NCBI RefSeq assembly: GCF_004362145.1
Contig: NZ_SNXC01000011.1
Coordinates: forward strand, 360,438 to 424,437
Source: Marinomonas balearica
GTDB taxonomy: Bacteria > Pseudomonadota > Gammaproteobacteria > Pseudomonadales > Marinomonadaceae
Reading direction: 5' to 3'
DNA: 64,000 nt
Numbering within the stretch: position 1 is the stretch's first letter; every line of letters begins with the position of its first letter. Below, one piece after another: positions 34,591 to 43,340 of the stretch. The notes beneath the pieces were generated by a model. That model ran no database searches. It was not told the origin of the DNA and saw only the letters and a program-made list of their open reading frames with translations. Made by a program: the position numbers and the translations under genes.

Positions 34591-35385
34591 TTACGGAACC
34601 TCAAAGAGCAGTTTCAGAACATGCTTAAGATCTAGCAATGCAAGGTTGCGTTCTTCTCCAAGGTAGAACAAGGTAGGGATGTAGAATATGAGAAACCCCA
34701 ATCCCGCTAAGCATTTGATCGGCATTGCCAGAACAAATGCTTGAAGCTGTGGGCTGTAAAGGCTTAATACGGAGACACCGAATTCGACAAATAGGAGCAA
34801 GGTAACTAAAGGCGCTGCATAAAGTACCAAATCCGTAAAAGCGTCTTTCAACAGTGATAAGTAAACATTGAAGCCGTCCGCAGAAGGCGTTGGATACCAA
34901 ACGGTGGGTGGCCAAATTAAGTAGCTGTCCCAAATGACCTGAAGCATCGCTTCGAAGCTGCCTGTAGTGATCATTAGGACAATTAAGGTTTGTTTAAACA
35001 AAAAGCCCAGTGGGGTGAAATCTTGTCCAAGGGAGGGATTAAGTTGGCCTCCCATAAGTGCACCTCGTTGGTTATCAAATAAACCACCAACGGATTCAAA
35101 AAGCCAAAATGGAATGGCTAGGATGGCTCCCAATAACATCCCTAAAGCCGATTCTTTAAGGTATAAAGTAAACAAAGTGAACCAAGAGTGATCGCTAGGA
35201 AGTGCATCTTTGATCCCCGGAGCGACCATTAAAGCCAGTACAATCACAAGAGCATAGCGCAGCATTCCCTTAAGCTCTTTAAAAGAGAAGAGAGGGATAA
35301 GCAATAGGCACGGATACAGCCTTGCCATACCAAGAGAGATCGAAATCACCCATTCGGGTAAGGCGTCTATCGCGGAGAACACCAT
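34591..35385 (-). CDS. hrcT: Type III export apparatus protein HrcT (SctT)
   Basis: Polytopic inner-membrane component of the export gate, 264 residues, with FliR/SctT features: LGMARLYPCLLLIPLF at the start, GGLFDNQRGALMGGQLNPSL in a central loop and a hydrophobic C-terminal helix (MPIKCLAGLGFLIFYIPTLF). Two bases separate it from hrcS. It assembles with HrcR and HrcS into a helical secretion pore. Confidence 0.95.
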   Translation of the reverse strand: MVFSAIDALPEWVISISLGMARLYPCLLLIPLFSFKELKGMLRYALVIVLALMVAPGIKDALPSDHSWFTLFTLYLKESALGMLLGAILAIPFWLFESVGGLFDNQRGALMGGQLNPSLGQDFTPLGFLFKQTLIVLMITTGSFEAMLQVIWDSYLIWPPTVWYPTPSADGFNVYLSLLKDAFTDLVLYAAPLVTLLLFVEFGVSVLSLYSPQLQAFVLAMPIKCLAGLGFLIFYIPTLFYLGEERNLALLDLKHVLKLLFEVP

Positions 35386-35387
35386 AA

Positions 35388-35648
35388 TTAGTGGCCTATC
35401 GTCGCGATAAGGTTAAACATCTGTGTTGTAAATTGAATGATTTCAACGCCGAGCCAGCGACCCGTAATAGCCAACGTGATAGCGACGGCAACGAGCTTTA
35501 TTGTAAAGGGGAGCGTTTGATCTTGAACTTGGAGCAAAGCCTGCAATAAAGAGACGACAACCCCCACAATTACGGCGACCACTAAAGGTGGGGCGGACAG
35601 CATGACCACTAAGACCATGCCTTGTTTAAACAGCGTTAATGTATCCAT
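35388..35648 (-). CDS. hrcS: Type III export apparatus protein HrcS (SctS)
   Basis: An 86-residue protein with two transmembrane helices, as in FliQ/SctS. The sequence VVVSLLQALLQVQDQTLPFT is the conserved inter-helix region. It lies between hrcR (13-base gap) and hrcT (2-base gap). Confidence 0.95.
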   Translation of the reverse strand: MDTLTLFKQGMVLVVMLSAPPLVVAVIVGVVVSLLQALLQVQDQTLPFTIKLVAVAITLAITGRWLGVEIIQFTTQMFNLIATIGH

Positions 35649-35661
35649 TGGTTATCCCGTT

Positions 35662-36315
35662 CTAAATGTAGGTGTAAAAAAGGCCATCGAGCAGCCTTCC
35701 CCAGCCATCGACCAAGACAAACAACAGTATTTTTAAAGGCAATGAAATGGTCATTGGAGACACCATTTGCATACCCAGCGCTAGAAGTAAATTGGAGACG
35801 ATAAGGTCAATCACAATAAAGGGAATGTAGATAAGAAACCCTATTTGAAGCCCTGCCTTTAGTTCAGATAACATAAAAGAGGGGATGACAATCATAAGAT
35901 CGTCTTTGGTGACCTTGCTGGACATTTCTTTTGGCCAAAGGCGTGTTGTGTTGTCCATCATATGAGTGATCACGTCGGGGTTACTGTTCCGATTCATAAA
36001 TGCTTGTAATGGGCCAATCAGCTTATTTGCGCTTGTTTGCATCCCCTCAAGTGAGGAAAAATCCGGTGGCGTTTCCTTTACTCTCGTACCAATATCGCTG
36101 AACACGGGGGCCATAACAAACATAGTGGCTGCTAAAGCAATACCGTAAATCGCCATATTTGGAGGGACTTGCTGAACCCCCATTGCGTTACGCGTAATCA
36201 TGAGCACCATCGAAATCTTAAGAAACGCACTGCATACAATTAACATCACAGGAAGCAGAGACAACGCACCCAAAAAGAGTGCGAACAACATTGGATCGAC
36301 ATTTCCTAAATTCAT
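35662..36315 (-). CDS. hrcR: Type III export apparatus protein HrcR (SctR)
   Basis: A 217-residue inner-membrane pore subunit of the FliP/SctR family. Motifs include [38 protein letters not shown] and the C-terminal [20 protein letters not shown]. About four hydrophobic helices with a periplasmic domain between them match the family. Downstream of hrcQ by 11 bases. Confidence 0.96.
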   Translation of the reverse strand: MNLGNVDPMLFALFLGALSLLPVMLIVCSAFLKISMVLMITRNAMGVQQVPPNMAIYGIALAATMFVMAPVFSDIGTRVKETPPDFSSLEGMQTSANKLIGPLQAFMNRNSNPDVITHMMDNTTRLWPKEMSSKVTKDDLMIVIPSFMLSELKAGLQIGFLIYIPFIVIDLIVSNLLLALGMQMVSPMTISLPLKILLFVLVDGWGRLLDGLFYTYI

Positions 36316-36326
36316 AATGTGATCTC

Positions 36327-37646
36327 TTACTGTGATTGAGTTGAGTGAGTGTCGGTCGCGCGGTAAGTTGAAGTGTGGAACGGTTGAGTTTCTAAAAAGA
36401 CTTGCGTTAGCTGAACTCCTAGACGACCCTCAACGTTAATCAATTCTCCACGAGCGACGGCTTGCTGATTATGATAAAGCGTTGCATAGCCTGCTCTTTC
36501 TCCAGTCGCCACCAACAGGCTACCCACATCAAGTTGGCTAAGTTCTTCAAATGTCGTCGAAATGGTTCCAGCGTTTAACGTCAATGTTACTTGGGTATCT
36601 GGGTAAGTTTGAGATGTATGCTGATAAGATGGCAGATCATGGTTTGATTCTGAAATGTGATTTGCTTCGTTTAAGGTATCTGCACTGTCTGGATTCAATG
36701 TATCGTCAGAGAAATGATGTTCGATATTGGTTGAATTTGTATCAAACGTTTCATCAGTTGCGCTTTCGTGGCTTTCGTCGTACATCTCGTGCATTCTCAT
36801 CTTTGTGTCATTGAATGGGGCCGACTTTCTTTTTTCGGCTCCTTTGCAGATATGAGTGACTTGAAAGCTGGGGTTGGTTCCATTGGGGATCGCCGATACG
36901 GCGATTGTGTGAGTGGAAAAATGCAAACTTCCCACTCCAGACACATCAAAAATGGACTCATCGGGAAGTAGAATATCCCCGTGCTGAAGTGCACAAAACT
37001 GAGAATATGGAACTGTTAAAAAACCTAACGTAACTGGCGCTTCAAATTTTAGTGGGTTTAAGTTGTTCACTTTGGTTGGTTTCCAGCCACCCGTATGAAG
37101 CAACTTGTTGAGGAATTGATCGTTAAAATAAACGCGCGCTAATCCTGACGATGATCCAATGTTCCAGCACAGGCTGTATGCGTTTACAGATTTGGCTTGA
37201 TCTCGATTAACTGAACTGTCTGACGCGTCCGTTGATTGTTGAATGGCGCCAAACATGTTCAAAAAAATGGGATCAACACCTTGAAGATAGAGTTCTGTGT
37301 ACCAGCGGTGCGATTCCATACTTTTTGGATTGGGAAGAACCAAAGTAAAGGGAGCCGTAGATAACGCATTTAAAAACGGTTCGGCCTGGCTCGACTCTAT
37401 AAACAGTGTTCCATGCTTTGTTTGTAGGCTAATGAATCTTTCTGATGCCAGTACCGCTTCTCTATTTGATTGCTCGATAAACTTGTCTTCGGGAGCATTG
37501 TCCGAAGTGGTTTCTAACGTAACCCAAGCTGCCTTTTCTGGTGTGTTGAGTAAGCTTGTTGAAAAGGACAATCCCAATCCAACCTGCTTGTGTCTGATTT
37601 GGTCATCTAACGAACGCGACGGGAGTGAGTTTAAAAATGCAGTCAT
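36327..37646 (-). CDS. hrcQ: Type III C-ring/sorting-platform protein HrcQ (SctQ), unsplit
   Basis: A 439-residue protein; the final ~75 residues form the SpoA (surface presentation of antigens) domain ([38 protein letters not shown]). A long acidic, low-complexity linker (about 275-350, rich in D, S, T, N, H) precedes it. In P. syringae the gene is split into hrcQA and hrcQB; here it is one frame. It would form the cytoplasmic sorting platform under the export gate. An internal sequence resembling a HrpL box occurs at the start of the linker region. Confidence 0.9.
   Translation of the reverse strand: MTAFLNSLPSRSLDDQIRHKQVGLGLSFSTSLLNTPEKAAWVTLETTSDNAPEDKFIEQSNREAVLASERFISLQTKHGTLFIESSQAEPFLNALSTAPFTLVLPNPKSMESHRWYTELYLQGVDPIFLNMFGAIQQSTDASDSSVNRDQAKSVNAYSLCWNIGSSSGLARVYFNDQFLNKLLHTGGWKPTKVNNLNPLKFEAPVTLGFLTVPYSQFCALQHGDILLPDESIFDVSGVGSLHFSTHTIAVSAIPNGTNPSFQVTHICKGAEKRKSAPFNDTKMRMHEMYDESHESATDETFDTNSTNIEHHFSDDTLNPDSADTLNEANHISESNHDLPSYQHTSQTYPDTQVTLTLNAGTISTTFEELSQLDVGSLLVATGERAGYATLYHNQQAVARGELINVEGRLGVQLTQVFLETQPFHTSTYRATDTHSTQSQ
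36853..36881 (-). promoter_or_regulatory. Possible internal HrpL box within hrcQ
   Basis: Minus strand reads GGAACC-N16-TCACTCA inside the hrcQ coding region, just upstream of the part encoding the linker and SpoA domain. The match is as good as two of the intergenic boxes, but it is intragenic and could be chance. Confidence 0.35.
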
Positions 37647-37650
37647 GAGA

Positions 37651-38151
37651 TTAACCTTCCTTTAGGGATAAGCCGAGAACTACCGCTTTTCCCATTTTTT
37701 GTTGCAGGCGTTGAGAAAGAAACTGGCTTTGCTGACGTGCAAGTAAAAAAGCTTCTGCTCGAACAAAAGACAAATTCATATGCCAAGTGTCTTGTTTTAA
37801 CTTGGCATCTAATTGAACTTCGCCTAGATGAGGCATCAGTATGTTGCATTCAAACTCATCGCCTTCAGGTGCTTCCGGTATTTGTGATTGGATCGCTGAA
37901 CCGATTGCGCTTAGCTGTTGAGTGGTTAACGGCACAGTGGGAGCTGTTGAACCCGAAAGAGGCGTTTGTTCCATCTGCGGAGAGTCAGGGCATGATGCCA
38001 GTAACGCAGTGAACGCTAAGTTATCTTCCACTGTCCATTCTGAGCTTGAATTGAATGCGACTTGTGTTGAATCATCAGAAAGCGTGACTTTATTTGAATA
38101 AACAGCGTCGAGTTCGCATTTACTCTCGGCGGATTGAGAAACTGGGCTCAT
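37651..38151 (-). CDS. hrpP: HrpP (SctP), needle/pilus-length and specificity-switch protein
   Basis: A 166-residue protein. The N-terminal half is poorly ordered (Ser/Thr/Pro-rich); the C-terminal ~80 residues (FECNILMPHLGEVQLDAKLK, VRAEAFLLARQQSQFLSQRL) form a compact T3S4-like domain that works with HrcU. It overlaps hrpO by 4 bases and is 4 bases from hrcQ. Identification rests on position and C-terminal pattern. Confidence 0.82.
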   Translation of the reverse strand: MSPVSQSAESKCELDAVYSNKVTLSDDSTQVAFNSSSEWTVEDNLAFTALLASCPDSPQMEQTPLSGSTAPTVPLTTQQLSAIGSAIQSQIPEAPEGDEFECNILMPHLGEVQLDAKLKQDTWHMNLSFVRAEAFLLARQQSQFLSQRLQQKMGKAVVLGLSLKEG

Positions 38152-38615
38152 AGAATTTCCTCCTGCGCTTCTTTAAATGCGTGTAAACGCTCGTTCTCTA
38201 GATGACTTTTATCTAACTGGGTTTTGGCTTCTGAGAGCTGTTGCTCTGCAAGGCTTACTTGGTTGTACAAATCTTGTATTTTTTGTCGGATGTTCGACAG
38301 TTCGGTCACTATTTCTTGATCCTCTAGTTGCCATTGAGCGAGAGAAAATCGCGATATTCGTTGATGGCTGTTTTCAGTGATTAGGTTGTCTCTACGAAGC
38401 AGGTGTGATGCGCGTTCGTTAAGCAGTTCTTTTTCTCGTTTTTCTAGCTCTTTTTTGGCTGCTGCTAATATTCTTTTTTGAGCGCGCCATTGCTTTTCTC
38501 GCTTAGCGAGCCGATGCGCTCGAATGGGCGTTAACAAATTTATTGTGTCAGTTAACGCTTCTTTTTCTGGATCGGGAGGAGGGTCTTCCTCTATTAAAAA
38601 TCTAGGTCGCTGCAT
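38148..38615 (-). CDS. hrpO: HrpO (SctO) stalk protein
   Basis: A 155-residue, almost entirely coiled-coil protein (ILAAAKKELEKREKELLNER; EQQLSEAKTQLDKSHLENER). SctO/FliJ-type stalk proteins sit inside the ATPase ring and couple it to the export gate. It overlaps hrcN by 14 bases and hrpP by 4 bases, showing tight translational coupling. The family is weakly conserved, so synteny is the main support. Confidence 0.85.
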   Translation of the reverse strand: MQRPRFLIEEDPPPDPEKEALTDTINLLTPIRAHRLAKREKQWRAQKRILAAAKKELEKREKELLNERASHLLRRDNLITENSHQRISRFSLAQWQLEDQEIVTELSNIRQKIQDLYNQVSLAEQQLSEAKTQLDKSHLENERLHAFKEAQEEIL

Positions 38616-40020
38616 GTTGAGAAAGACGGCTCAAGGCGAAAAGAGTGTCCTGAAAAGCGTTAGGATCACGCATATCTTGTCGGAGAAAATCGGTGATAGT
38701 GCTATTCAAATTCACAGCCGTATCCGTCAGAGGGTCGTTCCCTTGTTCGTATTCTCCTAAGCGAATTAGCATTTCGACTTCTTTATAAGCTGACATTAGA
38801 TTGCGAAGAACTGCCGCAGATTGAACATGATCTCTGTTGGTTACATTCGGCATGGTTCGGCTAATGCTGCCTAACACGTCAATAGCGGGATAATGGTTCT
38901 TCTCCGCAAGCTTACGCGACAAAATAATATGGCCGTCTAAAAGGGAGCGAACTTCATCGGCTACTGGGTCGCCTGCAATCACGTCGCCTTCAATCAATAC
39001 CGTGTAGAGTGCTGTAATTGATCCCGCACCTTCCATATTACCGGCGCGTTCAACTAAACGCGGTAGCATGGTGTAGACCGAGGGTGGAAAGCCGCCGCGG
39101 CCAGGAGGCTCACCCGCCGCCAAACCAATTTCGCGCTGAGCACGTGCGAATCGAGTCAGGGAATCAATGAGTAACAAAACACGCTTGCCTTGAGCACGAA
39201 ACCCTTCTGCAATGGCGGTTGCCGTTGACGCTGCGCGAGCGCGCTCCATACTGGTTCGGTCAGAGGTTGAACACACTAAGACCGATCGGCTTCGTAGCTC
39301 TTCGTCCAACTCATGATCGAGGAATTCTCTCAACTCTCGTCCTCGTTCACCGATCAAGCCAAAAACGATGACATCACAAGGCATGTTCCGAGCAAGCTCT
39401 GCAAGCAATGTTGTTTTACCGCAGCCTGCCCCCGCAAATACGCCAATTCGCTGGCCTTCACCAATGGTTAACAAGCCGTCAATCGCTCTGACGCCCGTTG
39501 GCATTGGTTGACTGATTCTAGGGCGTTGTGTTGGCGTAATGGCGTCTCGAATAACGCGGCTAGTTTGATCGCCTTCTTCTAAGGTGAAAGCATCTTTTTT
39601 GCCTTGAAGTAGACGTCCGAAGCCATCAAAAACGGAACCCAATAATGACTCGTTACTTTCGATGCAGTGCGCTTGATAATGAGGTGTGATGGAGGCACCT
39701 ACCGAAATACCTTCTAAAGCGCCTAAAGCGGACAACAATACTATATCAGAGCTAAAGCCAATGATTTCGGCGAGAACGTTGTGTTCGCCTTGACCATGTA
39801 TTGTGCATAAATCGCCGATTCGAGCGTCTGCTATACGGCTTTCTACTAAGATTCCGTTGATCTTTGTAACACGGCCTATAACATCTACAACCTGCGTTTC
39901 CTGAGAGGTTTGAATGCGATGTGTCGACCAACTTTGTAAACGTTGACTAAGGTTGAAATGACAAGAAGATTGGTCTTGTGAATGAGGAGTAGCAAAGTCG
40001 TCAATCATAATGCTCACCAA
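38602..40020 (-). CDS. hrcN: Type III secretion ATPase HrcN (SctN)
   Basis: Hexameric ATPase that unfolds substrates and strips chaperones at the base of the injectisome. 472 residues; Walker A GAGCGKTT at about 197-204, Walker B-type VLLLIDSLTRFARAQREIGL and the conserved GEPPGRGGFPPSVYTMLPRL. An in-frame ATG four codons later (MIDDF) is an alternative start. It overlaps hrpQ by 7 bases upstream and hrpO downstream. Confidence 0.96.
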   Translation of the reverse strand: MVSIMIDDFATPHSQDQSSCHFNLSQRLQSWSTHRIQTSQETQVVDVIGRVTKINGILVESRIADARIGDLCTIHGQGEHNVLAEIIGFSSDIVLLSALGALEGISVGASITPHYQAHCIESNESLLGSVFDGFGRLLQGKKDAFTLEEGDQTSRVIRDAITPTQRPRISQPMPTGVRAIDGLLTIGEGQRIGVFAGAGCGKTTLLAELARNMPCDVIVFGLIGERGRELREFLDHELDEELRSRSVLVCSTSDRTSMERARAASTATAIAEGFRAQGKRVLLLIDSLTRFARAQREIGLAAGEPPGRGGFPPSVYTMLPRLVERAGNMEGAGSITALYTVLIEGDVIAGDPVADEVRSLLDGHIILSRKLAEKNHYPAIDVLGSISRTMPNVTNRDHVQSAAVLRNLMSAYKEVEMLIRLGEYEQGNDPLTDTAVNLNSTITDFLRQDMRDPNAFQDTLFALSRLSQHAAT

Positions 40021-40979
40021 GCAATCTCGAATGTTTTGGTGCCTTTGAACACCACTTTGTCGGATTGAATCGCGACCAGCCGAATGCCGTTTAACTCGTC
40101 ACCAACAAACAATCGCTTTCCTTCCTTTGTGATAATGCTGCCTAATGGACCCGAGGTGATTTGTTTTATTTTAAATGGCAGCGATGGCTTACGAATCGTA
40201 ATGCTGCGTTCTACAGCATGTGGAGTTTCGAATTTCTGATTAAAGCGGTTCAGCATTCGTTCTAAACGTTGATTTTGAGAACGGTCTATTTCTCCCACTA
40301 ACGTTACGTAATTTTGCGATTCTTGAACGCCAAGACGTTGGTCTAACTCCCTTTCTTCAAGCATCTTTTGAAGTTGATATCGAAGCTCAGCCACGGTTTC
40401 TAATCTGGGAAGAGCGGGTTCTAGCGGGTCAGTTTTTTGATTCGATTCGACCTGAGAGTGTATTTTTAATGGAGAAGACGCGTCGCTATTTACCGCTTCT
40501 TCAGAGGCTGTCACCGTACCTCTAGTATGGCTTACAGGTTCAGGAGTTAATGCTGCCCAAGCGCCTGTCGTGACGATGGCTGCTGCACTGATAAAACCGA
40601 CAATGACACCGATACCTGAATAGCTTTTTTTGGAGGGAACCATCGAAGGGTGTGTGACTTTAGCGACTTCAGGGTCGACTGGCCAGGGCGTTTCTGCATC
40701 GACAATGGTTATCCAGACGCCGCTGATTAAAAAGGTGGTGTTCAGAGCAAAGTTTTCGACTCGTTCAACCTGATGGCCTTCTGAATCAGCAATGGTGCCT
40801 TGAATCGTTTCAAGGAACCAACCGTCTTCAACAAGTGACAGTTGACAGTGTTTCGCCTGTATACCACCGTCATTGAGGGTTAAATCTGAATGCTCTTCAT
40901 TACCAATAATCCACTGTTGACCGATTAAAGGTAATGCCGCACCACGGTGCAAACCTGAAAGAACCCGTAACTCATACAT
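40014..40979 (-). CDS. hrpQ: HrpQ (SctD) inner-membrane ring protein
   Basis: A 321-residue bitopic protein. The N-terminal ~100 residues form a FHA-like cytoplasmic domain (LRVLSGLHRGAALPLIGQQW, HCQLSLVEDGWFLET). One transmembrane helix lies at about 122-144 (GIGVIVGFISAAAIVTTGAW), then a periplasmic BON-like region. This is the SctD layout; P. syringae HrpQ has similar length. In P. syringae hrpJ and hrcV precede it in the same operon, but here it is the first gene, with a perfect HrpL box about 40 bases upstream. Confidence 0.9.
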   Translation of the reverse strand: MYELRVLSGLHRGAALPLIGQQWIIGNEEHSDLTLNDGGIQAKHCQLSLVEDGWFLETIQGTIADSEGHQVERVENFALNTTFLISGVWITIVDAETPWPVDPEVAKVTHPSMVPSKKSYSGIGVIVGFISAAAIVTTGAWAALTPEPVSHTRGTVTASEEAVNSDASSPLKIHSQVESNQKTDPLEPALPRLETVAELRYQLQKMLEERELDQRLGVQESQNYVTLVGEIDRSQNQRLERMLNRFNQKFETPHAVERSITIRKPSLPFKIKQITSGPLGSIITKEGKRLFVGDELNGIRLVAIQSDKVVFKGTKTFEIAW

Positions 40980-41017
40980 GACCGCTCAAACCTTTCTAAT
41001 GAGATATTAGTGTCGAA

Positions 41018-41045
41018 TGAGTGGCGAGAGGAGGAGATTGGTTCC
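41018..41045 (-). promoter_or_regulatory. Consensus HrpL (hrp box) promoter upstream of hrpQ
   Basis: Minus strand reads GGAACC-N15-CCACTCA, a perfect match to the hrp-box consensus. It lies about 40 bases before the hrpQ ATG and shows that the nine-gene operon begins at hrpQ. Confidence 0.93.
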
Positions 41046-41134
41046 TGTAGAATGGGGATTAGATTGCTTAGGTATGAATTTATGACGACTTGGGTGAGTG
41101 TTAGCTCAACGATCTATGGGGCATAAAGCATTGC

Positions 41135-41689
41135 TTAGTCAGCTCGTTTTCGCCTAAGCATAATGGACAAGGCGATACCGGAAACAAAGCCCCAAAAGTG
41201 GGCTGCCCAAGAGACATATGGCAAAAAGTTAATCAGTGAGAATAGCGCACCGCCATATGAGAGAAATGCGACGATAGCAATTAACCAGTTGCGTAAACTA
41301 GGGTTGAAAATCGCATCGGAAAACAAAAATCCAAGTAGCGCAAACACCATTCCTGAAGCGCCGACCACTACGCTCCCGCTTCCAAAACACCATACTCCAA
41401 TTCCCGAACCAATGGCTCCTAGTATCATGATATAGAGTAATTTATTTGAGCCTACAGAAGCTTTCAATAAGCTGCCGAGAACAAGCAGTGGTAGCGTATT
41501 CGAGATCAAATGGTAAAGCCCTGCGTGTAAAAAGGGTGATAACACGATTCCGTATAAACCACTCAACTCTCTTGGACGAATCCCAAATTGGTTTAGATTA
41601 AGCCCAATCAAGACAGTATTGGCAAAAAACACGACCCAAATTGCGATAACAAAATAAGTGATTTCAACGGGAATAATGCGTTTAAACAT
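41135..41689 (-). CDS. Rhomboid-family intramembrane serine protease
   Basis: A 184-residue membrane protein with about six hydrophobic helices. The catalytic serine is S112 in VVVGASGMVFALLG and the histidine H164 in WAAHFWGFVSG; an HxxxN-type HLISN contact is also seen near 60. The substrate is unknown. The gene overlaps the end of the upstream DUF6471 gene by 8 bases, making a two-gene unit beside, but not obviously part of, the hrp locus. Confidence 0.92.
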   Translation of the reverse strand: MFKRIIPVEITYFVIAIWVVFFANTVLIGLNLNQFGIRPRELSGLYGIVLSPFLHAGLYHLISNTLPLLVLGSLLKASVGSNKLLYIMILGAIGSGIGVWCFGSGSVVVGASGMVFALLGFLFSDAIFNPSLRNWLIAIVAFLSYGGALFSLINFLPYVSWAAHFWGFVSGIALSIMLRRKRAD

Positions 41690-41960
41690 TTTTTACCTGC
41701 TTTAGAATTTCTTGCAGCGCAGTGTCCTCTAGCTCTAATACATCCACAATCACCGCAAACAGGTCGGCAGAAAACATCCCTTTGTGTGTTTTACTGCGTA
41801 AGTTTTCCGGTGTCATGCAGATTCCTTTTTCACTCAGTGCTACTGACAAATCTTCGTATTTCATGCCTTTTAGAGCAAGAGATGACCGAATGTAACGTGT
41901 GATTGCAAGCTTATAAGGAGATAAAGAGTGTCGGTTTTTAATATTTTGATCTTGATTCAT
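41682..41960 (-). CDS. DUF6471 small protein
   Basis: A 92-residue protein with the DUF6471 pattern: ITRYIRSSLALKGMKYEDLS, CMTPENLRSKTHKGMFSADL and a C-terminal leucine-rich helix. The fold looks like a small helix-turn-helix-type domain, but DNA binding is not shown for the family. It starts the two-gene unit with the rhomboid protease and is divergent from the yjfI operon. Confidence 0.78.
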   Translation of the reverse strand: MNQDQNIKNRHSLSPYKLAITRYIRSSLALKGMKYEDLSVALSEKGICMTPENLRSKTHKGMFSADLFAVIVDVLELEDTALQEILKQVKNV

Positions 41961-42129
41961 TGTGCTCGCTATCTAACTAAATATGATTGATTTATAGAGT
42001 TTGATTTCATATTACCTACACATTCTATGCACTACAATATGCATAGATCATAGTTGACAGGTGTTTTCTAAATGCTATATTCGTTGCTTATGTTACACGC
42101 TCTCCTGTCGTTTTTAAAAGGAAAATTTT

Positions 42130-42534
42130 ATGTCCTGGAACAAAGATACACTATTAACGCTCATTGAAGCTCAGCCTAATTGGGTTGTTGAGTCAGAAGG
42201 TGAGTGTCTGAATATTTCCAATGATGAAGGCATCGATGTCTTCGTCTATGTGGGCAATCAGCAGATTTTAGTTGAGACAGCGTTATTCTCAGCGGCGAAT
42301 GTTAAAGATAAAGACCTACTGAATGATTTAATTCTACGCAGTCATCAATTAGTACCTCTAACGTCTATATGCCTTAAAAAAATTGGCGATGACGAGTACT
42401 ACATCGCATTTGGTGCTTTATCTACAGACAGTAAAGAAAGTGTGGTGCTTGAAGAGGTCGAGACCCTTTTCAATAATGTTTCTGAGTTTCTTGAGCTATA
42501 CAGTGACTACCTAAATATGGAGATCGTACTATGA
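42130..42534 (+). CDS. yjfI: DUF2170 protein (YjfI-like)
   Basis: A 134-residue cytoplasmic protein, recognised as DUF2170/YjfI by overall pattern (MSWNKDTLLTLIEAQPNWVV, ILRSHQLVPLTSICLKKIGD) and by being first in a yjfIJKLMC-type operon. Its 3' end overlaps the start of the pspA-like gene by 4 bases. Function is not established; the cluster is linked to envelope stress in E. coli relatives. Confidence 0.85.
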   Translation: MSWNKDTLLTLIEAQPNWVVESEGECLNISNDEGIDVFVYVGNQQILVETALFSAANVKDKDLLNDLILRSHQLVPLTSICLKKIGDDEYYIAFGALSTDSKESVVLEEVETLFNNVSEFLELYSDYLNMEIVL

Positions 42535-43220
42535 GCCTGAAAAAATTATGGACAGCACTTCGTGGTGCAACCAATGAAGGTATTGAAGCAGTAGCTGATT
42601 CACAAGCGATTCGTATATTGGATCAAGAAATGCGTGAAGCAAAAAAAGAGCTTCAATCCTGTGATGAAAGCCTGACTCGTATTATGGCAAAACGTAAGTT
42701 AGCGGAAGGCAAAGTTTCTTCGTTGAAAGACGATATCGAGACTTATACAAATCATGCAATTGCGGCAAGCGAGACAGATGAAGCGCTGGCAATCGAATGC
42801 GCAGATAGAGTCAGTGAATTAGAATCTACTTTAGATGTTGAGCAAGGAATCCTTGATAGCTTCTTGTCATCTGAGAAGTCATTGAAAGCGAATATTGCCA
42901 AAGCAAAAACCAATGTTCGCCTCATGGAACAGCAGATAGAGCAAGTCAAAGCCACAGAGTCTGTGCAACAAGCGCAAGTCGCTGTCTCCACTCGTCATAT
43001 GGGCGCAAACAGCAAGGTGAAAACTGCATTAAGCAGCCTTGATCGTATTAAAGAGAAGCAAATGCAACGCAGTGCTGAACTGGATGTTGCAGAAGAATTG
43101 GCAGCGGAGGAGTCTGGCAGTTCATTGGATTCCAAATTAAAAGCCGCTGGAATTAAACCGGGTGCGAAGAACAGCGGGTCAGATAAATTGGCTCAGTTAC
43201 TTGCCGCTAAGAAAGGGTAA
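42531..43220 (+). CDS. yjfJ: PspA/IM30-family protein (YjfJ-like)
   Basis: A 229-residue, nearly all-helical protein of the PspA/Vipp1 (ESCRT-III-like) family, which coats and protects the cytoplasmic membrane. The opening LKKLWTALRGATNEGIEAVA and long coiled coil (AKKELQSCDESLTRIMAKRK; LESTLDVEQGILDSFLSSEK) match the family. Its C-terminal tail (SSLDSKLKAAGIKPG) is of the YjfJ subtype. Coupled to yjfI by a 4-base overlap. Confidence 0.9.
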   Translation: MSLKKLWTALRGATNEGIEAVADSQAIRILDQEMREAKKELQSCDESLTRIMAKRKLAEGKVSSLKDDIETYTNHAIAASETDEALAIECADRVSELESTLDVEQGILDSFLSSEKSLKANIAKAKTNVRLMEQQIEQVKATESVQQAQVAVSTRHMGANSKVKTALSSLDRIKEKQMQRSAELDVAEELAAEESGSSLDSKLKAAGIKPGAKNSGSDKLAQLLAAKKG

Positions 43221-43312
43221 GTACGTTTTATAACGCAACATGGCCACACAGGCGCTGTGATCGTCACGCTTGTTAGTGGCTTTGTTGGTTTACTTTGCTT
43301 AAGCAAAATTGT

Positions 43313-43340
43313 TAGCCTTAGTGATGTATCATTAAGGCTA
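43313..43340. other. Inverted repeat at the start of the DUF2491 gene
   Basis: Perfect 8-bp arms TAGCCTTA/TAAGGCTA with a 12-base loop; the last A is the first base of the ATG at 43340. It could limit translation initiation there. Confidence 0.4.
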
